Shown here: positions 39,971 through 50,539 of the stretch, piece by piece
Position numbering within the stretch: position 1 is the stretch's first letter
How the letters are laid out: each line of letters begins with the position of its first letter
NCBI RefSeq assembly: GCF_000243675.2
Contig: NZ_AHMM02000025.1
Location: forward strand, 248,001-312,000
Length of the DNA stretch: 64,000 nt
Direction: 5' to 3'
Source of the DNA: Leptospira inadai serovar Lyme str. 10
Lineage (GTDB): Bacteria; Spirochaetota; Leptospiria; Leptospirales; Leptospiraceae
Notes under the pieces: generated by a model
Seen by the model: only the letters and a program-made list of their open reading frames with translations
The model's database searches: none
What the model was told of the DNA's origin: nothing
Program-made: the position numbers and the translations under genes

Positions 39971-41236
39971 ATGAAGGATAACGTTTACGTACTCGGCGGG
40001 GAGCAGACGGACTTCCAACGCAACTGGACGAAAGAAGGAAAGACTTTTATGTCCATGTTTCGGGAAGCTATCCAAGACGGACTTGAGAAAGTCGGTCTAA
40101 CCCCGGAAGAAATCAAAAAACTCAACAAGCAAAATCGTATCGGCGTTTTTGTCGGAAACTTCGATGCTGAGCAATATGCGACACAAGGTCACATGGGCGC
40201 ATTCCTGACAGAAGTAGATCCTTGCTTTTACGGAGTTCCTAGCGCACGTTATGAAGCGGCCTGCGCTTCTGGCTCTGTCGCTCTCGATGCAGCTCAGACG
40301 AAACTTCGTTCGAAAGACTATGATGTAGCGATCGTTGTCGGCCTGGAAATCATGAAGACCGTTTCCTCTTCGGTAGGCGGAGACTTTTTGGGAACCGCGG
40401 CCTATTATGAAAAAGAAGCTCGGGGAGTTCAATTTCCCTTCCCGAAACTATTCGGAAAATTGGCCGATGTGATTCTAGAACGTTACAAGCTGGAAGAAAA
40501 ACGCTTCATGGGAGCGCTCGCGGAAATTTCCAAGATCAACTACGCAAACGCAAAAAGAAATCCGAAGGCGCAAACACGCTCTTGGTTCATGAACCGGGAA
40601 CATGCGGATGCAAGAGGCGGGGAATTCAATATGGCTGTCGGCGGTCGTCTCTGTATCACCGATTGTTCCCAAGTCACCGACGGGGCTGCGTTAGTCGTTC
40701 TTGCCAACAAAAACTACGCGGAAGAGTTTGCGAAGAAGAAAGGAAAAAAACTTTCCGCCTATCCTAAAATTAAAGGATGGGGGCATAGGGTTGCCCCGAT
40801 TACATTCGAAGCGAAAGTTGCGGAATCTAAGGGCGAAAAATGGATTTTGCCTTGGACCCGCCAGACGGTAAAAGACGCATACAATCGGGCAGGATTAAAT
40901 ACGAAGGACATCGACGTATTCGAAACCCACGACTGTTTTACCTCCTCCGAGTATGCGGCAATTTCGGCTTTTGGAATCACGCAACCCGGTAAAGAGCACG
41001 AAGCCATCGAAGACGGCGTAATCGCTTTCGACGGAAAAAAACCGATTAACACCTCCGGTGGATTGATCGGAGCGGGACATCCCGTGGGAGCTTCCGGAGT
41101 TCGAATGATGCTCGACCTTTACAAGCAAGTTACCGATACTGCGGGTGATTACCAAATCGACGGCGCCAAAAACGGTTTGATGTTGAACATCGGCGGATCG
41201 GCAACCACCAATTATGTGTTCATCCTCGGAAAATAA
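39971..41236 (+). CDS. Acetyl-CoA acetyltransferase/3-ketoacyl-CoA thiolase
   Basis: The 421-residue thiolase has the nucleophile Cys in [18 protein letters not shown] (about residue 97), and the C-terminal [16 protein letters not shown] with catalytic His. The last catalytic Cys normally found in CxGxG is replaced by the [12 protein letters not shown] ending, as in the SCP-x/thiolase-like group. Substrates of such proteins may be branched, or long-chain ketoacyl-CoA. The start ATG follows GGGGAGGAAAG 8-11 bases upstream. It is second in the two-gene operon with HADH and followed by a strong terminator. Confidence 0.9.
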   Translation: MKDNVYVLGGEQTDFQRNWTKEGKTFMSMFREAIQDGLEKVGLTPEEIKKLNKQNRIGVFVGNFDAEQYATQGHMGAFLTEVDPCFYGVPSARYEAACASGSVALDAAQTKLRSKDYDVAIVVGLEIMKTVSSSVGGDFLGTAAYYEKEARGVQFPFPKLFGKLADVILERYKLEEKRFMGALAEISKINYANAKRNPKAQTRSWFMNREHADARGGEFNMAVGGRLCITDCSQVTDGAALVVLANKNYAEEFAKKKGKKLSAYPKIKGWGHRVAPITFEAKVAESKGEKWILPWTRQTVKDAYNRAGLNTKDIDVFETHDCFTSSEYAAISAFGITQPGKEHEAIEDGVIAFDGKKPINTSGGLIGAGHPVGASGVRMMLDLYKQVTDTAGDYQIDGAKNGLMLNIGGSATTNYVFILGK

Positions 41237-41260
41237 TAAATTCCGATAAAAAAGGATGGA

Positions 41261-41287
41261 AAAGCCCGGGTGTCCCGGGCTTTTTTA
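41261..41287 (+). terminator. Rho-independent terminator of the HADH-thiolase operon
   Basis: A 10-bp perfect stem AAAGCCCGGG / CCCGGGCTTT with a TGT loop is followed by TTTT ATTT. It lies 25 bp after the thiolase stop. Confidence 0.9.
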
Positions 41288-41311
41288 TTTCAAACGAAGG
41301 GGTTTGATTGA

Positions 41312-41755
41312 ATGGGTCTACGTAATTCTAAAGATTGGAATCGTTTTCTGCTAAGGTTCTTCGTTGCTTTCGGGTTTTGGGAAGTATTGTCGGTCCCGCT
41401 ACGAACCTTGCTGTTTTCCGTATTTTATTATGATCCTTTGTTTCGATCCTTCTTTGTTCCGATCACGGAAATATTTTGGATAGGTCCGATCGTAGCCGAT
41501 CTGATTCAAGTATTCTTCCTCGGCCTAATGATCACGTTTGCAAGAGCCGCCCTCCCGGTCGGAATTCTTGGCGGAATTTTAGCCGGATTCGTATTTTCCG
41601 TCGCCGCGTTCGTGGCTCCGATACTTTCCATTTTGCATCTCACAAGGGCAATTCCCACCCAAATCGCTTGGCTCTGGGTTTTTTATCAATCCGTCCTTAT
41701 TTTAATGGCTAGCTTGATCTATTCGTATTCTTCCGAGGAGGAAGAGACGTATTAA
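41312..41755 (+). CDS. Small multi-pass membrane protein
   Basis: The 147-residue protein has four hydrophobic helices (near residues 15-35, 48-72, 79-103 and 115-140) and short polar termini; the C-terminus ends in five acidic residues then Thr-Tyr (EEEETY). No motif suggests a transporter or enzyme. It stands between the thiolase terminator and the thioredoxin-like gene, with its own region of 24 bp upstream. Family not recognised. Confidence 0.6.
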   Translation: MGLRNSKDWNRFLLRFFVAFGFWEVLSVPLRTLLFSVFYYDPLFRSFFVPITEIFWIGPIVADLIQVFFLGLMITFARAALPVGILGGILAGFVFSVAAFVAPILSILHLTRAIPTQIAWLWVFYQSVLILMASLIYSYSSEEEETY

Positions 41756-41832
41756 ACCGACTTATCCGCGGGAAAACGAAGATTCTTGCGGAGGAAATAC
41801 GTCGAAAGCCGGGTCTTAGTTTTCTATCCGGT

Positions 41833-42363
41833 ATGAGCCAGAAAATAAAGATTCTCCTCAGCTTCGTTCTACTTCTACTATTTTTCGCGACGGGAAAGGC
41901 GTTCTCGGAAGAGATTTCCAATATTCCCTTATATACCGTCGCTCAAGAACGTAAAACGCTCTATCAAGAACTTGCGATATTAAAACCGAAGGAATTACTG
42001 ATCGTAAATTTCACTAGCTCGACCTGTATCCCCTGCAAAGAGGAAGTACCGAGACTCGTATCCTTTGTCGAAAATTGGAATTCCTCGAATAAGCAAGGAA
42101 CCAGGCTAGTGCTGTGGATCGTTTTTTTGGAAGACACTCTCGATAGCGCAATCGAAACGGCCGCTACCTTAAAGGTAGGCACACGGGCAGAAATTCTGTA
42201 CGATACCTTAAATACGAGCATGAAACATCTTAGATTTCGAGGAACTCCTACTAGCTATGTTCTTGATAAAAGCAGAAAGATCCTTTTTACAGGATCCGGA
42301 TATACGGAAGAGAACTGGCGACGCATGATTTTGGCCATCGAGCAAAACGGAAGATACGAGTGA
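41833..42363 (+). CDS. Thioredoxin-fold periplasmic protein (TlpA-like, CIPC)
   Basis: The 176-residue protein has a signal peptide (IKILLSFVLLLLFFATGKAFS) and a TlpA/AhpC-TSA fold: LLIVNFTSSTCIPCKEEVPRL carries the CxxC site CIPC, and RFRGTPTSYVLDKS has the cis-proline loop. TlpA-like proteins act in the periplasm as reductants, for example for cytochrome c or copper-site assembly. The stop codon overlaps the GTG start of the next gene (GTGA), so it is coupled to the lipoprotein gene and probably supports its folding or function. Confidence 0.82.
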   Translation: MSQKIKILLSFVLLLLFFATGKAFSEEISNIPLYTVAQERKTLYQELAILKPKELLIVNFTSSTCIPCKEEVPRLVSFVENWNSSNKQGTRLVLWIVFLEDTLDSAIETAATLKVGTRAEILYDTLNTSMKHLRFRGTPTSYVLDKSRKILFTGSGYTEENWRRMILAIEQNGRYE

Positions 42364-43520
42364 AAGAGAATCTCCTCTTATTCAATTTCCTATTTATCCT
42401 GTTGCACTTCAATTTCGGATGCATATATTATCAAACTAAGGAAATTCCGAACGAGTTAGGATACGTCGAAGCCGAGGCCCGAGGAGCCGATCGAGAGGAG
42501 GCCGAACGTAACGTTAAAATGGAAATGATCGGCATGATCCTTGGAGAACTCGTGCAATCTCAATCGATCATCATAGATTCCACTTCGAAAGGTTATTTTG
42601 TAGAATCTTCCCGTGAAGGATTAATTCGAAATTTTAAAATTCTATCCGATACACAATTAAGAGACGGCGTCAAACTAAGGGCTTCCGGTTACGTCAGCAA
42701 AAGATTGATCGGGAACGCCTTGGATGAGCAGTATAAATTTCTAGGGAAACCTCGCATTTTGGTTCTTATTTCCGAGAAGATCGGAAATAAGACCATCGAA
42801 GCGGGAAATACTAGAGCCGAAGCAAGGTTCATTTCCTTTTTTCCCGGATTCGAATTTTTAAATAAGGATAAGATTTCGGAAATTTCCTCTAAAACCAAAA
42901 ATTATTCCCAATCGATCGAATCGGAAATATTCCGAAATAAAGTGATAGAATCCGCAGTAAACGAAAATTGCGAATTAGTCCTATTAGGTTTCTATGAAGT
43001 AAGACAGGGTGGAACGATAGTCGACGGCTCAGACATGCTAAGTACGTTTGCCAGTCTTAACTATAAACTTATCGAAACCCGTTCACAGAGGATTCTAGCC
43101 GCGGATACCGTTAGAGGCGGTCATCCCGCTATCGATCTAAATGTAGGATCGGAAAAAGCCATCGAGCAAATATTAAACGCACTCGTTCCTTCTTTAAAAC
43201 AACGGCTCGCAAATAAATGGCAACGAGGATATACGATCAATCTAACGATAGAAGGAATGAATTACGATACGTTTGTGGATATGGATATTTCTAAAACGAT
43301 TCGTTCCATCCGGGGAATTAATTCGGTAACGGAAAGAGGACGAGATTCCAAAGGTAGAATACTTCTGGACATCGAAGCTCTCTTTAATGCGGGACGACTT
43401 TATTCTTATCTACGCGACTATAAAGATCGCTTAGGAATTACCTTTCGTAGCAAGGAAATTCAGGGAAATTCCGTCGTTATCGAAGTGGAGAAGGCATTAA
43501 ATCCTCGAAGATCGGAATAA
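42360..43520 (+). CDS. Lipoprotein with LPP20/FlgO-like N-terminal region
   Basis: The 386-residue product begins at a GTG overlapping the previous stop and has a lipobox-like LLHFNFGC, so it should be lipidated. The N-terminal part (YVEAEARGADREEAERNVKM) reads like LPP20 or FlgO-type domains that occur in surface-associated lipoproteins and flagellar accessory proteins. The middle part predicts a mixed fold around ENCELVLLGFYEVRQGGTIV. The C-terminal region (TFVDMDISKTIRSIRGINSV) resembles tandem FlgT/TolB-type fold. The function is unknown. It is followed 81 bp later by the ankyrin-repeat protein. Confidence 0.68.
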   Translation: MKENLLLFNFLFILLHFNFGCIYYQTKEIPNELGYVEAEARGADREEAERNVKMEMIGMILGELVQSQSIIIDSTSKGYFVESSREGLIRNFKILSDTQLRDGVKLRASGYVSKRLIGNALDEQYKFLGKPRILVLISEKIGNKTIEAGNTRAEARFISFFPGFEFLNKDKISEISSKTKNYSQSIESEIFRNKVIESAVNENCELVLLGFYEVRQGGTIVDGSDMLSTFASLNYKLIETRSQRILAADTVRGGHPAIDLNVGSEKAIEQILNALVPSLKQRLANKWQRGYTINLTIEGMNYDTFVDMDISKTIRSIRGINSVTERGRDSKGRILLDIEALFNAGRLYSYLRDYKDRLGITFRSKEIQGNSVVIEVEKALNPRRSE

Positions 43521-43601
43521 GATTTGCTCGGCATGTTTACTAATTCCTTGCATTTAACGATTTACACATTTCATTTATATTTAAGGATTAAACGTCGTTT
43601 C

Positions 43602-45869
43602 ATGGAACGGTTTTATAGAAATTCGATCGCAATTCCTGCTTTACTGATATTTTTCCTTATCCATCCTTCTTTATTTTCCGGCATCCTAGCCAACGAGAAT
43701 CCTTTACCTAAAATATACGTTCATAAATTCAAACTGGAGCGTAATATTCCATCCGCTCTGGAAAATCGTCTAAGGAACGGAATTATAAACTCGATCCTGC
43801 GTAACTACGAAGGAAAGTATAATATTGCGGACGATGATTCGATTGCGACTCTGCTTCGACAAGCCGAACTGAAGCAAAAACAAAATTGCAGCGACGAAAT
43901 CTGTATGACTCAAATTGCCGATGCAATCGATGCGGATATACTTGTTTCCGGGGAAATATCCGGTTCTCCCCGCGGTTTTAAGGTTTATTTGCGTAGCCAG
44001 ACTCGCGATCCTAAATTATTGACCTATACGATTAAAACGAATTTTGATTTTGAATTTCAAGAATTTCAAATAGATTATTATGCGGCGGAGGCAGGACGAA
44101 AACTAATCGATCCAAAATACTCCTTGAATATCGCCGAGATCTCTCTCTCAAATCCGAGCAACGTGGACTTCCCGTCGCTAAGAATAGATCCAGCTCAAGG
44201 CACCGAAATAAATGTTCTAGATTTCAAGACCTCGGATAGCGGGGCGCAAGGATTTATAGAAGCCGCGACGGGAGCGTTGGAAGCGGCCGACCTTGCGGCT
44301 AAAAATAAACAGTATGAGAAATCCATTTCGATATACGAAACGGTTCTTTTAACGATCGAAGATCGTCTCACGGAAAAGTCTAAAAATGAAATAAAAGACT
44401 ACCTAAAGGGAATTCGATCTCGAATCGCCAATTCTTATATATTCATATACAAAGGCAAACTGGACTTTATCGATGCGCAGCTAAAATCAGCCAACGCTAT
44501 TCCCGGATCTAACTTAAAAACCTTCTTAGATAAATATAGGGAAATTTTCGGCGATTATCATTCCAAGGTTAAGGAAATTTATCGGACAAAAGATTTGGAA
44601 AAAGCTATCGAAGATAGAGTGGAAAAATTAGATATCGCGATTCTTAGTAACATCGAAAAAGAAGGTGATTCCCAGTATTCGAATTTCGATTTTACTAGCG
44701 CTACCCTCTCCTACCGCTTCGTTAGAGCGGAACTCTCGTCCAAACGGCCTAATACTCAATCGTACAAGATCCTAAAGACCCGGATCGAAAAGAAAATCAG
44801 CGCCTCGGAGGCGACCGGAAGATCCTATTTACATAGCAAGTTAGGCGGCATTTTTCAGACTTTAGAAAAGGATTATATTTCCGAAGGTTTGGAGACCGAC
44901 GAAAAGGGAAAAAGGCAATATATTGAGCGAATCAAAGAAGGACTGAGATTAGGCTTAGAAACATTGACGCGATCCGAATTCGCGACCGACGAACTAATCA
45001 GGAATTATAACACCTTACGAAGCAAAGCCTATTCGTATGCAGGAAAAGTTATATTCGACCAAGGTAGAGCGGACGAACTACTTCACGAAGGGATAGATAA
45101 GAAGTTTCAAAAACAAATCGATACATGCATCAAAATCGGTGCCGATCCGAATTCTAGACAAAACGGATCCGGTACCACGGCAATCGAAAGGTTAATCGAA
45201 AATAAGCAGATCTTAATCAGCCCTGATGCGGTCAGAATCGCAAGAAATCAAATTCAGCCTAATCCCAGTGCCGATTCGGACCTGTTCAATGCGGTCTTTC
45301 AGAGAAAACCCGATGACATTATTAGAGCTGTCCTAAAGGGCGCCGATTCCAACTCCAAGGATTTTTTAGATAATACCCCTCTTCATAAAGCGACGGGTTA
45401 CGGCTATCCTGATATTTCCGCATTGCTGCTTATGCTTGGGGCCGAGGTAAATTCCAAGAATAGCGACGGAGAAACTCCTCTGCACCGAGCGGTAGGGCAA
45501 GGCTCCATCGAAGTCTCTAAGCTTTTGCTTAGCGTCGGCTCGGACGTGAATGCGATTAAGAACGACGGAGAGACGCCGTTATACCGAGCGGTTAGCGCAC
45601 CGAAAATGGCCAAGTTACTGCTGGAAACCGGAGCCGACGTAAACTTAAAAAATTACGACGGCTGGACCCCGTTACATAAAGTCGCCGAAAGCGGCAGCGG
45701 AGAGGTCGCTAAGTTGCTTTTACAAGCGGGTGCCAACGTTAATGCTAAAGATAACGTCGGATGGACTCCCTTAGATTGGGCCGTACAAAAAAATAGATTC
45801 GAAAATCCGAATATTGTGAAAATTCTACGATCCGCCGGCGGTCAATGTTTGGTAAACTGCGTGGAGTAG
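43602..45869 (+). CDS. Secreted protein with TolB/CsgG-like N-terminal domain and C-terminal ankyrin repeats
   Basis: From the ATG at 43602 the protein has 755 residues with a signal peptide (IPALLIFFLIHPSLFSG). A longer frame to 43524 exists; I chose the ATG that begins the signal peptide. The N-terminal 140 residues (KIYVHKFKLERNIPSALENRL through DAIDADILVSGEISG) look like a CsgG/TolB-type unit found in outer-membrane assembly proteins. A long helical region (about 210-540) follows. The last 190 residues form about five ankyrin repeats, for example TPLHKATGYGYPDISALLLM and GETPLHRAVGQGSIEVSKLL. Ankyrin repeats mediate protein binding. Extracytoplasmic location is inferred from the signal peptide. 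Confidence 0.8.
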   Translation: MERFYRNSIAIPALLIFFLIHPSLFSGILANENPLPKIYVHKFKLERNIPSALENRLRNGIINSILRNYEGKYNIADDDSIATLLRQAELKQKQNCSDEICMTQIADAIDADILVSGEISGSPRGFKVYLRSQTRDPKLLTYTIKTNFDFEFQEFQIDYYAAEAGRKLIDPKYSLNIAEISLSNPSNVDFPSLRIDPAQGTEINVLDFKTSDSGAQGFIEAATGALEAADLAAKNKQYEKSISIYETVLLTIEDRLTEKSKNEIKDYLKGIRSRIANSYIFIYKGKLDFIDAQLKSANAIPGSNLKTFLDKYREIFGDYHSKVKEIYRTKDLEKAIEDRVEKLDIAILSNIEKEGDSQYSNFDFTSATLSYRFVRAELSSKRPNTQSYKILKTRIEKKISASEATGRSYLHSKLGGIFQTLEKDYISEGLETDEKGKRQYIERIKEGLRLGLETLTRSEFATDELIRNYNTLRSKAYSYAGKVIFDQGRADELLHEGIDKKFQKQIDTCIKIGADPNSRQNGSGTTAIERLIENKQILISPDAVRIARNQIQPNPSADSDLFNAVFQRKPDDIIRAVLKGADSNSKDFLDNTPLHKATGYGYPDISALLLMLGAEVNSKNSDGETPLHRAVGQGSIEVSKLLLSVGSDVNAIKNDGETPLYRAVSAPKMAKLLLETGADVNLKNYDGWTPLHKVAESGSGEVAKLLLQAGANVNAKDNVGWTPLDWAVQKNRFENPNIVKILRSAGGQCLVNCVE

Positions 45870-45969
45870 CGGAATCCGCGGAAAAGCGAAATGTTTAAAC
45901 GCAGAACTAACCGTCAACTTTCCCGATGCTCGTTTAAGTGAGCGACCGAGCAAGGTCTAAGACTAGGTG

Positions 45970-46389
45970 TTATGAATTAAGCCCGAGGCGGAACTCATCA
46001 AGATCTTCGCTTAATATTTTACGAATCCAATCGGGAATAGGTATGGAACTCTTCGTCCGATGGTCGTACGAAACTTGTATAGTCTTGGCTTTTGCAAATT
46101 GAACGTTCGTATCGTGTTCGCGGACGATGGACGTAAATTCCCAGGATTTATTTCCAATATTTGAAACGCAAGTGACGACCTCGACTCGGTGTTGCAATTC
46201 CACGGGTTTGAGCAAGTCGATCTCTATTCGGGCGAGTAGAAACGGAACATCGTAAATATCTTTGACGGCGAATTTTCTTTGGCAGTAATCGACTCGCCCG
46301 ATTTCAAGATAAGAAACGTATCTCGAATTGTTTACGTGCGCAAAGGGATCCAAATCATTCCAACGGGTCTGAATCGGAGTAATAAGCAC
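45970..46389 (-). CDS. YbgC/4-hydroxybenzoyl-CoA-type acyl-CoA thioesterase
   Basis: The 139-residue hotdog-fold protein has the 4HBT active-site segment [20 protein letters not shown], where the Asp in WNDLD is the expected nucleophile or general base. These enzymes hydrolyse acyl-CoA thioesters; the substrate here is unknown. Its start is 10 bp after the pheS stop, making it the last gene of the eight-gene operon. In E. coli ybgC sits with the Tol-Pal genes, but not here. Confidence 0.85.
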   Translation of the reverse strand: MLITPIQTRWNDLDPFAHVNNSRYVSYLEIGRVDYCQRKFAVKDIYDVPFLLARIEIDLLKPVELQHRVEVVTCVSNIGNKSWEFTSIVREHDTNVQFAKAKTIQVSYDHRTKSSIPIPDWIRKILSEDLDEFRLGLNS

Positions 46390-46399
46390 GAAACGTTCC

Positions 46400-47425
46400 T
46401 TAAAATTGCTTCAAGAAGCGGAGATTACCCGAATGCAGATATCGAATATCATGTATTCCATATTTCATCATCACGAGTCGATCCAAGCCGAGTCCGAATG
46501 CAAAGCCCGTCCAAGCTTCCGGGTCCAAGCCGTTCAATTTAAATACGTTCGGGTGCACGAGACCGCATGGCATAAGTTCCAGCCAACCCGAATATTTGCA
46601 AACCGAACAGCCGACACCGCCGCAAACCTGACAGTTAATATCCAGTTCGAAAGCCGGCTCGACAAACGGGAAAAAGCCGGGACGAAGACGCGTTTTAACT
46701 TCCCTCTCGAAGATTCTTGAGAGTAGAACGTCCATCGTATAAATCATGTTCCCGGCCGAGATATCCTTTCCGACGACCATTCCTTCTATTTGATAAAAAC
46801 ATGTCTCATGAGAAGCGTCCACTTCTTCATATCTAAAAACCCTACCGGGAGCGATAATTCGAAATGGAGGTTTCAATTTTCGTAATGCACGAACTTGAAT
46901 CGGAGATGTATGAGTCCTAAGTAAATTACCGTCGTCCAAATAAAACGTATCCTGCATATCTCTCGCCGGATGATCTTCCGTAAAGTTAAGTGCGCTAAAA
47001 TTATTGAAATCGGTTTCCACTTCAGGACCGTCCCAAATTTCGAATCCCATCGAAGTAAAAATATCCTCCACTTCGTACTGGATATGGGAGATGGGATGCA
47101 ATGTCCCCGGTTCGACCGAGCCGATCGGACGTAGAACGTCGAACCATTCCTTAGATGCAAGTTCGTCGAATATTTTCGATTTTAAATTCTCGCGAGTTTG
47201 AACGACGAAATCTTCCAATCTTCGAGAAAGATCGTTAGCCTTTCCGCCCATCGTCTTCTTTTCTTCGATGGAAAGCGAGGCCAGGTTTTTTAGAACCGAA
47301 GTAAGTTTACCTTTCTTGCCTAAATATTCGTTTTTATTTCGATCCAATTCCGCTTCGTCGGCGGAGGAGGATATGAGATCGGTTGCCTCCGAATAGATTT
47401 TGTCCAATTCTTCCGATAAATTCAT
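46400..47425 (-). CDS. pheS: Phenylalanyl-tRNA synthetase alpha subunit
   Basis: The 341-residue protein has the N-terminal coiled-coil tRNA arm (residues 1-90) and the class II core. Motif 2 is [19 protein letters not shown] and motif 3 [19 protein letters not shown] four-cysteine cluster, C265, C268, C273 and C276 ([18 protein letters not shown]), is inserted in the catalytic domain and probably binds zinc. This insert occurs in a number of bacterial PheS proteins. The beta subunit gene pheT is not adjacent, which is unusual because pheST is normally an operon. The start codon overlaps the mpl stop (ATGA). Confidence 0.96.
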   Translation of the reverse strand: MNLSEELDKIYSEATDLISSSADEAELDRNKNEYLGKKGKLTSVLKNLASLSIEEKKTMGGKANDLSRRLEDFVVQTRENLKSKIFDELASKEWFDVLRPIGSVEPGTLHPISHIQYEVEDIFTSMGFEIWDGPEVETDFNNFSALNFTEDHPARDMQDTFYLDDGNLLRTHTSPIQVRALRKLKPPFRIIAPGRVFRYEEVDASHETCFYQIEGMVVGKDISAGNMIYTMDVLLSRIFEREVKTRLRPGFFPFVEPAFELDINCQVCGGVGCSVCKYSGWLELMPCGLVHPNVFKLNGLDPEAWTGFAFGLGLDRLVMMKYGIHDIRYLHSGNLRFLKQF

Positions 47426-48822
47426 TTTCTTGATCCCGCAATATCCTTAAGTAAAGGGTAAATTCCCCCGAAAGCCCCGTTGGACATAGCTAGGATCAGA
47501 ATTTTCTCCCCTTCGAATTGGGGAAGGATTTTCCTTAATTTTAGAATCAAGTCCTTGGGATCCTTACAGTAAAACGGTAAAGTTCCCGAATGCTTCGGGA
47601 GCTTTAAAATCAATTTTTTTACGTCCAGGCGATTTTCTTTGGATACCTTTTTTAAATTAAAGATTTCCGTAATAAACGTTACTGTTGAACCGTTAAACGC
47701 AAAGGAATATTCCTTTTGAAAAACATTTCTGTGAGAGGTCGCACTCCTAGGTTCAAAAAGGCTAATGATCTTATGATCCGGAAAGGCTTTTCTAACCGAT
47801 TTAATCGTCTCCTGGACTGCTACCGGATGGTGGGCGAAATCCTCGATCACTATCGTTTTGGATGATTCGAATAAGATCTCTTGACGTCGTTTAACGCCTG
47901 GGAATTTTTCCAGCGCATCCAGCAAGAGCGACCTTGGATCCGATTTACCTTCCTTTTTTAGGATTTCTTCGCACACCCGAAGCGCTACTTCGGCATTCCT
48001 ATAATTATGATCCCCGAAAAAACGGGGACGAAGAACTCGATGACCGGAAACCAAGTTTCCCTTCTTCCAAGAGAGAACGGATTCCTTTCTATTGTATTCG
48101 AACGCTTCCGAACGTAAAAACTTAGACGCATCCTTGCATAATTTTTTTAAATTAGCGGCCCCCGCCCAATAGTAAACTTTTCCTTTTCCTGGGACTAATC
48201 GCAGTAGGCGGGCAAACATCGTTTCGATTTCTCCGATATCCTTAAAGATGTCCGCATGATCAAAATCTAATGCATTTAATACCGCATACAAAGGTCGATA
48301 ATGCAGAAACTTAGAGGCTTTGTCGAAGAACGCCGTGTCGTACTCGTCTCCTTCGATGATAAAATATTCGCCGTTTGAATATTCGAAGCCGGGAAAACCA
48401 TCCTGACGAATTCCACCCACAAAAAGACTGGGATTCAATCCCGCCTCCTTGAGCAAATAGTGTATCAAGAAAGTCGTAGTTGTTTTACCGTGAGTCCCGG
48501 CCACTACTACGACCTTCTTCCCCGCTAAAATATAGCGTTCTAGAGCGGAAGACATGGATGCATATTCCAAGCCTTCGTTTAAAACTTCCTCTACTTCGGG
48601 ATTTCCGCGAGAGATGGCATTACCGATTACGACTAGATCTTTTCCCTTGAGACGGGACGGATCGAATCCTTCTGCATAAGGAATTCCCCATTCTTTTAGC
48701 TTGTCGGACATAGGCGGATAAACACCCGAATCCGAACCGGAAACTTCATGGCCTAAACTCCGAAGCATCGAAGCAAGATTCCCCATTGCAATGCCGCCGA
48801 TTCCGATTAGATGAATCTTCAA
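47422..48822 (-). CDS. mpl: UDP-N-acetylmuramate:L-alanyl-gamma-D-glutamyl-meso-diaminopimelate ligase
   Basis: The 466-residue enzyme reattaches recovered murein tripeptide to UDP-MurNAc in peptidoglycan recycling. The N-terminal Rossmann-like [18 protein letters not shown], the ATP loop [11 protein letters not shown] (about residue 107), and the Mpl-specific [22 protein letters not shown] are visible. The length and the motif separate it from MurC. Its neighbours (Yip1-like, Gld ABC) are membrane genes, and pheS follows with a 4-bp overlap. No other recycling gene lies in this window. Confidence 0.94.
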   Translation of the reverse strand: MKIHLIGIGGIAMGNLASMLRSLGHEVSGSDSGVYPPMSDKLKEWGIPYAEGFDPSRLKGKDLVVIGNAISRGNPEVEEVLNEGLEYASMSSALERYILAGKKVVVVAGTHGKTTTTFLIHYLLKEAGLNPSLFVGGIRQDGFPGFEYSNGEYFIIEGDEYDTAFFDKASKFLHYRPLYAVLNALDFDHADIFKDIGEIETMFARLLRLVPGKGKVYYWAGAANLKKLCKDASKFLRSEAFEYNRKESVLSWKKGNLVSGHRVLRPRFFGDHNYRNAEVALRVCEEILKKEGKSDPRSLLLDALEKFPGVKRRQEILFESSKTIVIEDFAHHPVAVQETIKSVRKAFPDHKIISLFEPRSATSHRNVFQKEYSFAFNGSTVTFITEIFNLKKVSKENRLDVKKLILKLPKHSGTLPFYCKDPKDLILKLRKILPQFEGEKILILAMSNGAFGGIYPLLKDIAGSRK

Positions 48823-49448
48823 TTTAATAGCGTCCTAAAGATATTATATAAGATCGTAAATACCAGAGCAAGACTAAGCAAATATGCGACGGATGTTAAG
48901 GAGAAAATTAAGAATTCTCCGGCCTCGGAGCCGCTGACTCTCCTCATTCCTACAAAACAAAGATAATAGGAATATAAGAAGGCGATTCCTATAAACAATG
49001 CGTGGAAAGGCGAAGGTAGAATCCAAAAAATCGAAGATGCGGAAAATGGAAGGAATGCGATCGTTAAAACGTCTGCAGGAGGAAAACTTTCCCCTTTCGT
49101 TCGATCTATCTTTCTATAAAATACCCGAAGAACGTCCAATTGAAATACTACGAATAATATGATCGGATAAACGACAATCGAAGCGAGTACCCCGGAAAAA
49201 AAAGAAGTACTTACTTCTTCCGCAAAAATCCATTCAAAGGCGATGCGAATTAGGTTACTCGAAAATTTTGCGATCGGCCCCAAAATCCAAAGGGCATAAT
49301 GCAATCGAAACAATTCCTTTCGCCCTAATAGCGGTTCTCTTAGATATAAATCGAACGCCTCCTCGGGAGATCGAAATAACCTCTCTAAGAGGGAAAGTTT
49401 TGCCTTATCGACTTCGGATACCGATTCTATTTGGGATATTGGAATCAT
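48819..49448 (-). CDS. Yip1-family-like membrane protein
   Basis: The 209-residue protein has five likely helices in the C-terminal 150 residues, after an amphipathic N-terminus ([21 protein letters not shown]). The N-terminal LFRSPEEAF and the five-helix block match Yip1-domain proteins, which are common but poorly understood in bacteria. Its start overlaps the DUF4340 stop and its stop overlaps the mpl start (ATGA in both cases), giving strong translational coupling. Its job within the Gld-type operon is unknown. Confidence 0.72.
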   Translation of the reverse strand: MIPISQIESVSEVDKAKLSLLERLFRSPEEAFDLYLREPLLGRKELFRLHYALWILGPIAKFSSNLIRIAFEWIFAEEVSTSFFSGVLASIVVYPIILFVVFQLDVLRVFYRKIDRTKGESFPPADVLTIAFLPFSASSIFWILPSPFHALFIGIAFLYSYYLCFVGMRRVSGSEAGEFLIFSLTSVAYLLSLALVFTILYNIFRTLLN

Positions 49449-50539
49449 TTCTTCTTAGGAGGCGGAGGTGAAATTTTCGGTGCTGCCAGCTCTATCCGAC
49501 CCGCACTCTCTTTGATTTTACGAAAGGATTCCTCTGTCACGTAAAAAGGGGGTTCCCTAAAGCTTCCGTTCCAAATTCTAATCGTAGGAACGTATTTCTT
49601 ATCTCCGATTTCCGTCGGTTTATGAAAACGAAACGTAATCTCGTCTCCTTCGGTTAACAAAATTTTCATTGTAGCCAAGGAATATTGGGAGTCCGATCCT
49701 TCGGGGGCGAGTAGACTGCCGACTTTAAAGCCTGCTCCTTTTTCCTGGTCCGGATATAATTCCACTCTTAGATTAATCGCAGCTCGATATAAGTCTTCGC
49801 CTACGTTAGGATCCAATAATATGATTTTTCCTGAAACCCGTCGCCAATAGTTCCGTTTAGCTCCGTTTTCTTGGTATGGATGGTTATCGATACGGACCGG
49901 CTTTCCGCCTTCTTCTAAATAATAAATTTCCTTTACCGATTCCTTTCCCGGAAAGACAAGTTGTCTCTGGCGGAAATCATCCGGGCCTTTTTGGAATCGA
50001 TCGAAAATATACGAGTAGGCCGAAAGTAAAACTCGAGGAGTTCCTTCCTCTAGTACGATGCGGGTCGAGCCGTTCGAGTGTTTTTTACCGAAACGGAGAG
50101 TCTTGGTTCGATTTCCCGAGTATAGAATTAACCTAGGAGCTCCATCTCCCAAATCCAACGAAGAGGATATCGGAACACCTTCGGCGATAGATTCGGAATC
50201 TTTTACCTTAAGTTGCCCTAAATCCCGAAACGTGTTTTCGGCATTATACCCGCCTTCATACTCGATCTTCTTTTCGGTTTCCTTATCCAAAGAGGAAACT
50301 AGAAAGAATTGTCCGCCTTTTTTGACGCCTTCTTTCAAAGAGATGGAGAAAGGGGTTTTATAGAAAGTTTCTCCCGAATCGTCCATCCATTCCTTGCTCG
50401 GAGGAAGATATTCCAATTTATCCAGCGATAACTTCCAGTAAGTAATTTCGGTTAGATCTTCCTTTCGATCTTCTACTAGAAGAAATACGATGAAGAGAAG
50501 AGCGACCGAACCGAAAAGAAGGTAGAGCTTAGTCCTCAT
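49445..50539 (-). CDS. DUF4340-domain membrane protein of the Gld-type ABC locus
   Basis: The 364-residue protein has one N-terminal membrane helix (LYLLFGSVALLFIVFLLVE) and a large beta-rich exterior domain with the DUF4340 pattern (LGDGAPRLILYSGNRTKTLRF, YIFDRFQKGPDDFRQRQLVF). DUF4340 proteins are found repeatedly beside GldG-like proteins and ABC-2 permeases. A short Pro/Lys-rich end (PPPPKKK) closes it. It overlaps GldG by 11 bp at its start and the Yip1-like gene by 4 bp at its stop. Confidence 0.85.
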   Translation of the reverse strand: MRTKLYLLFGSVALLFIVFLLVEDRKEDLTEITYWKLSLDKLEYLPPSKEWMDDSGETFYKTPFSISLKEGVKKGGQFFLVSSLDKETEKKIEYEGGYNAENTFRDLGQLKVKDSESIAEGVPISSSLDLGDGAPRLILYSGNRTKTLRFGKKHSNGSTRIVLEEGTPRVLLSAYSYIFDRFQKGPDDFRQRQLVFPGKESVKEIYYLEEGGKPVRIDNHPYQENGAKRNYWRRVSGKIILLDPNVGEDLYRAAINLRVELYPDQEKGAGFKVGSLLAPEGSDSQYSLATMKILLTEGDEITFRFHKPTEIGDKKYVPTIRIWNGSFREPPFYVTEESFRKIKESAGRIELAAPKISPPPPKKK

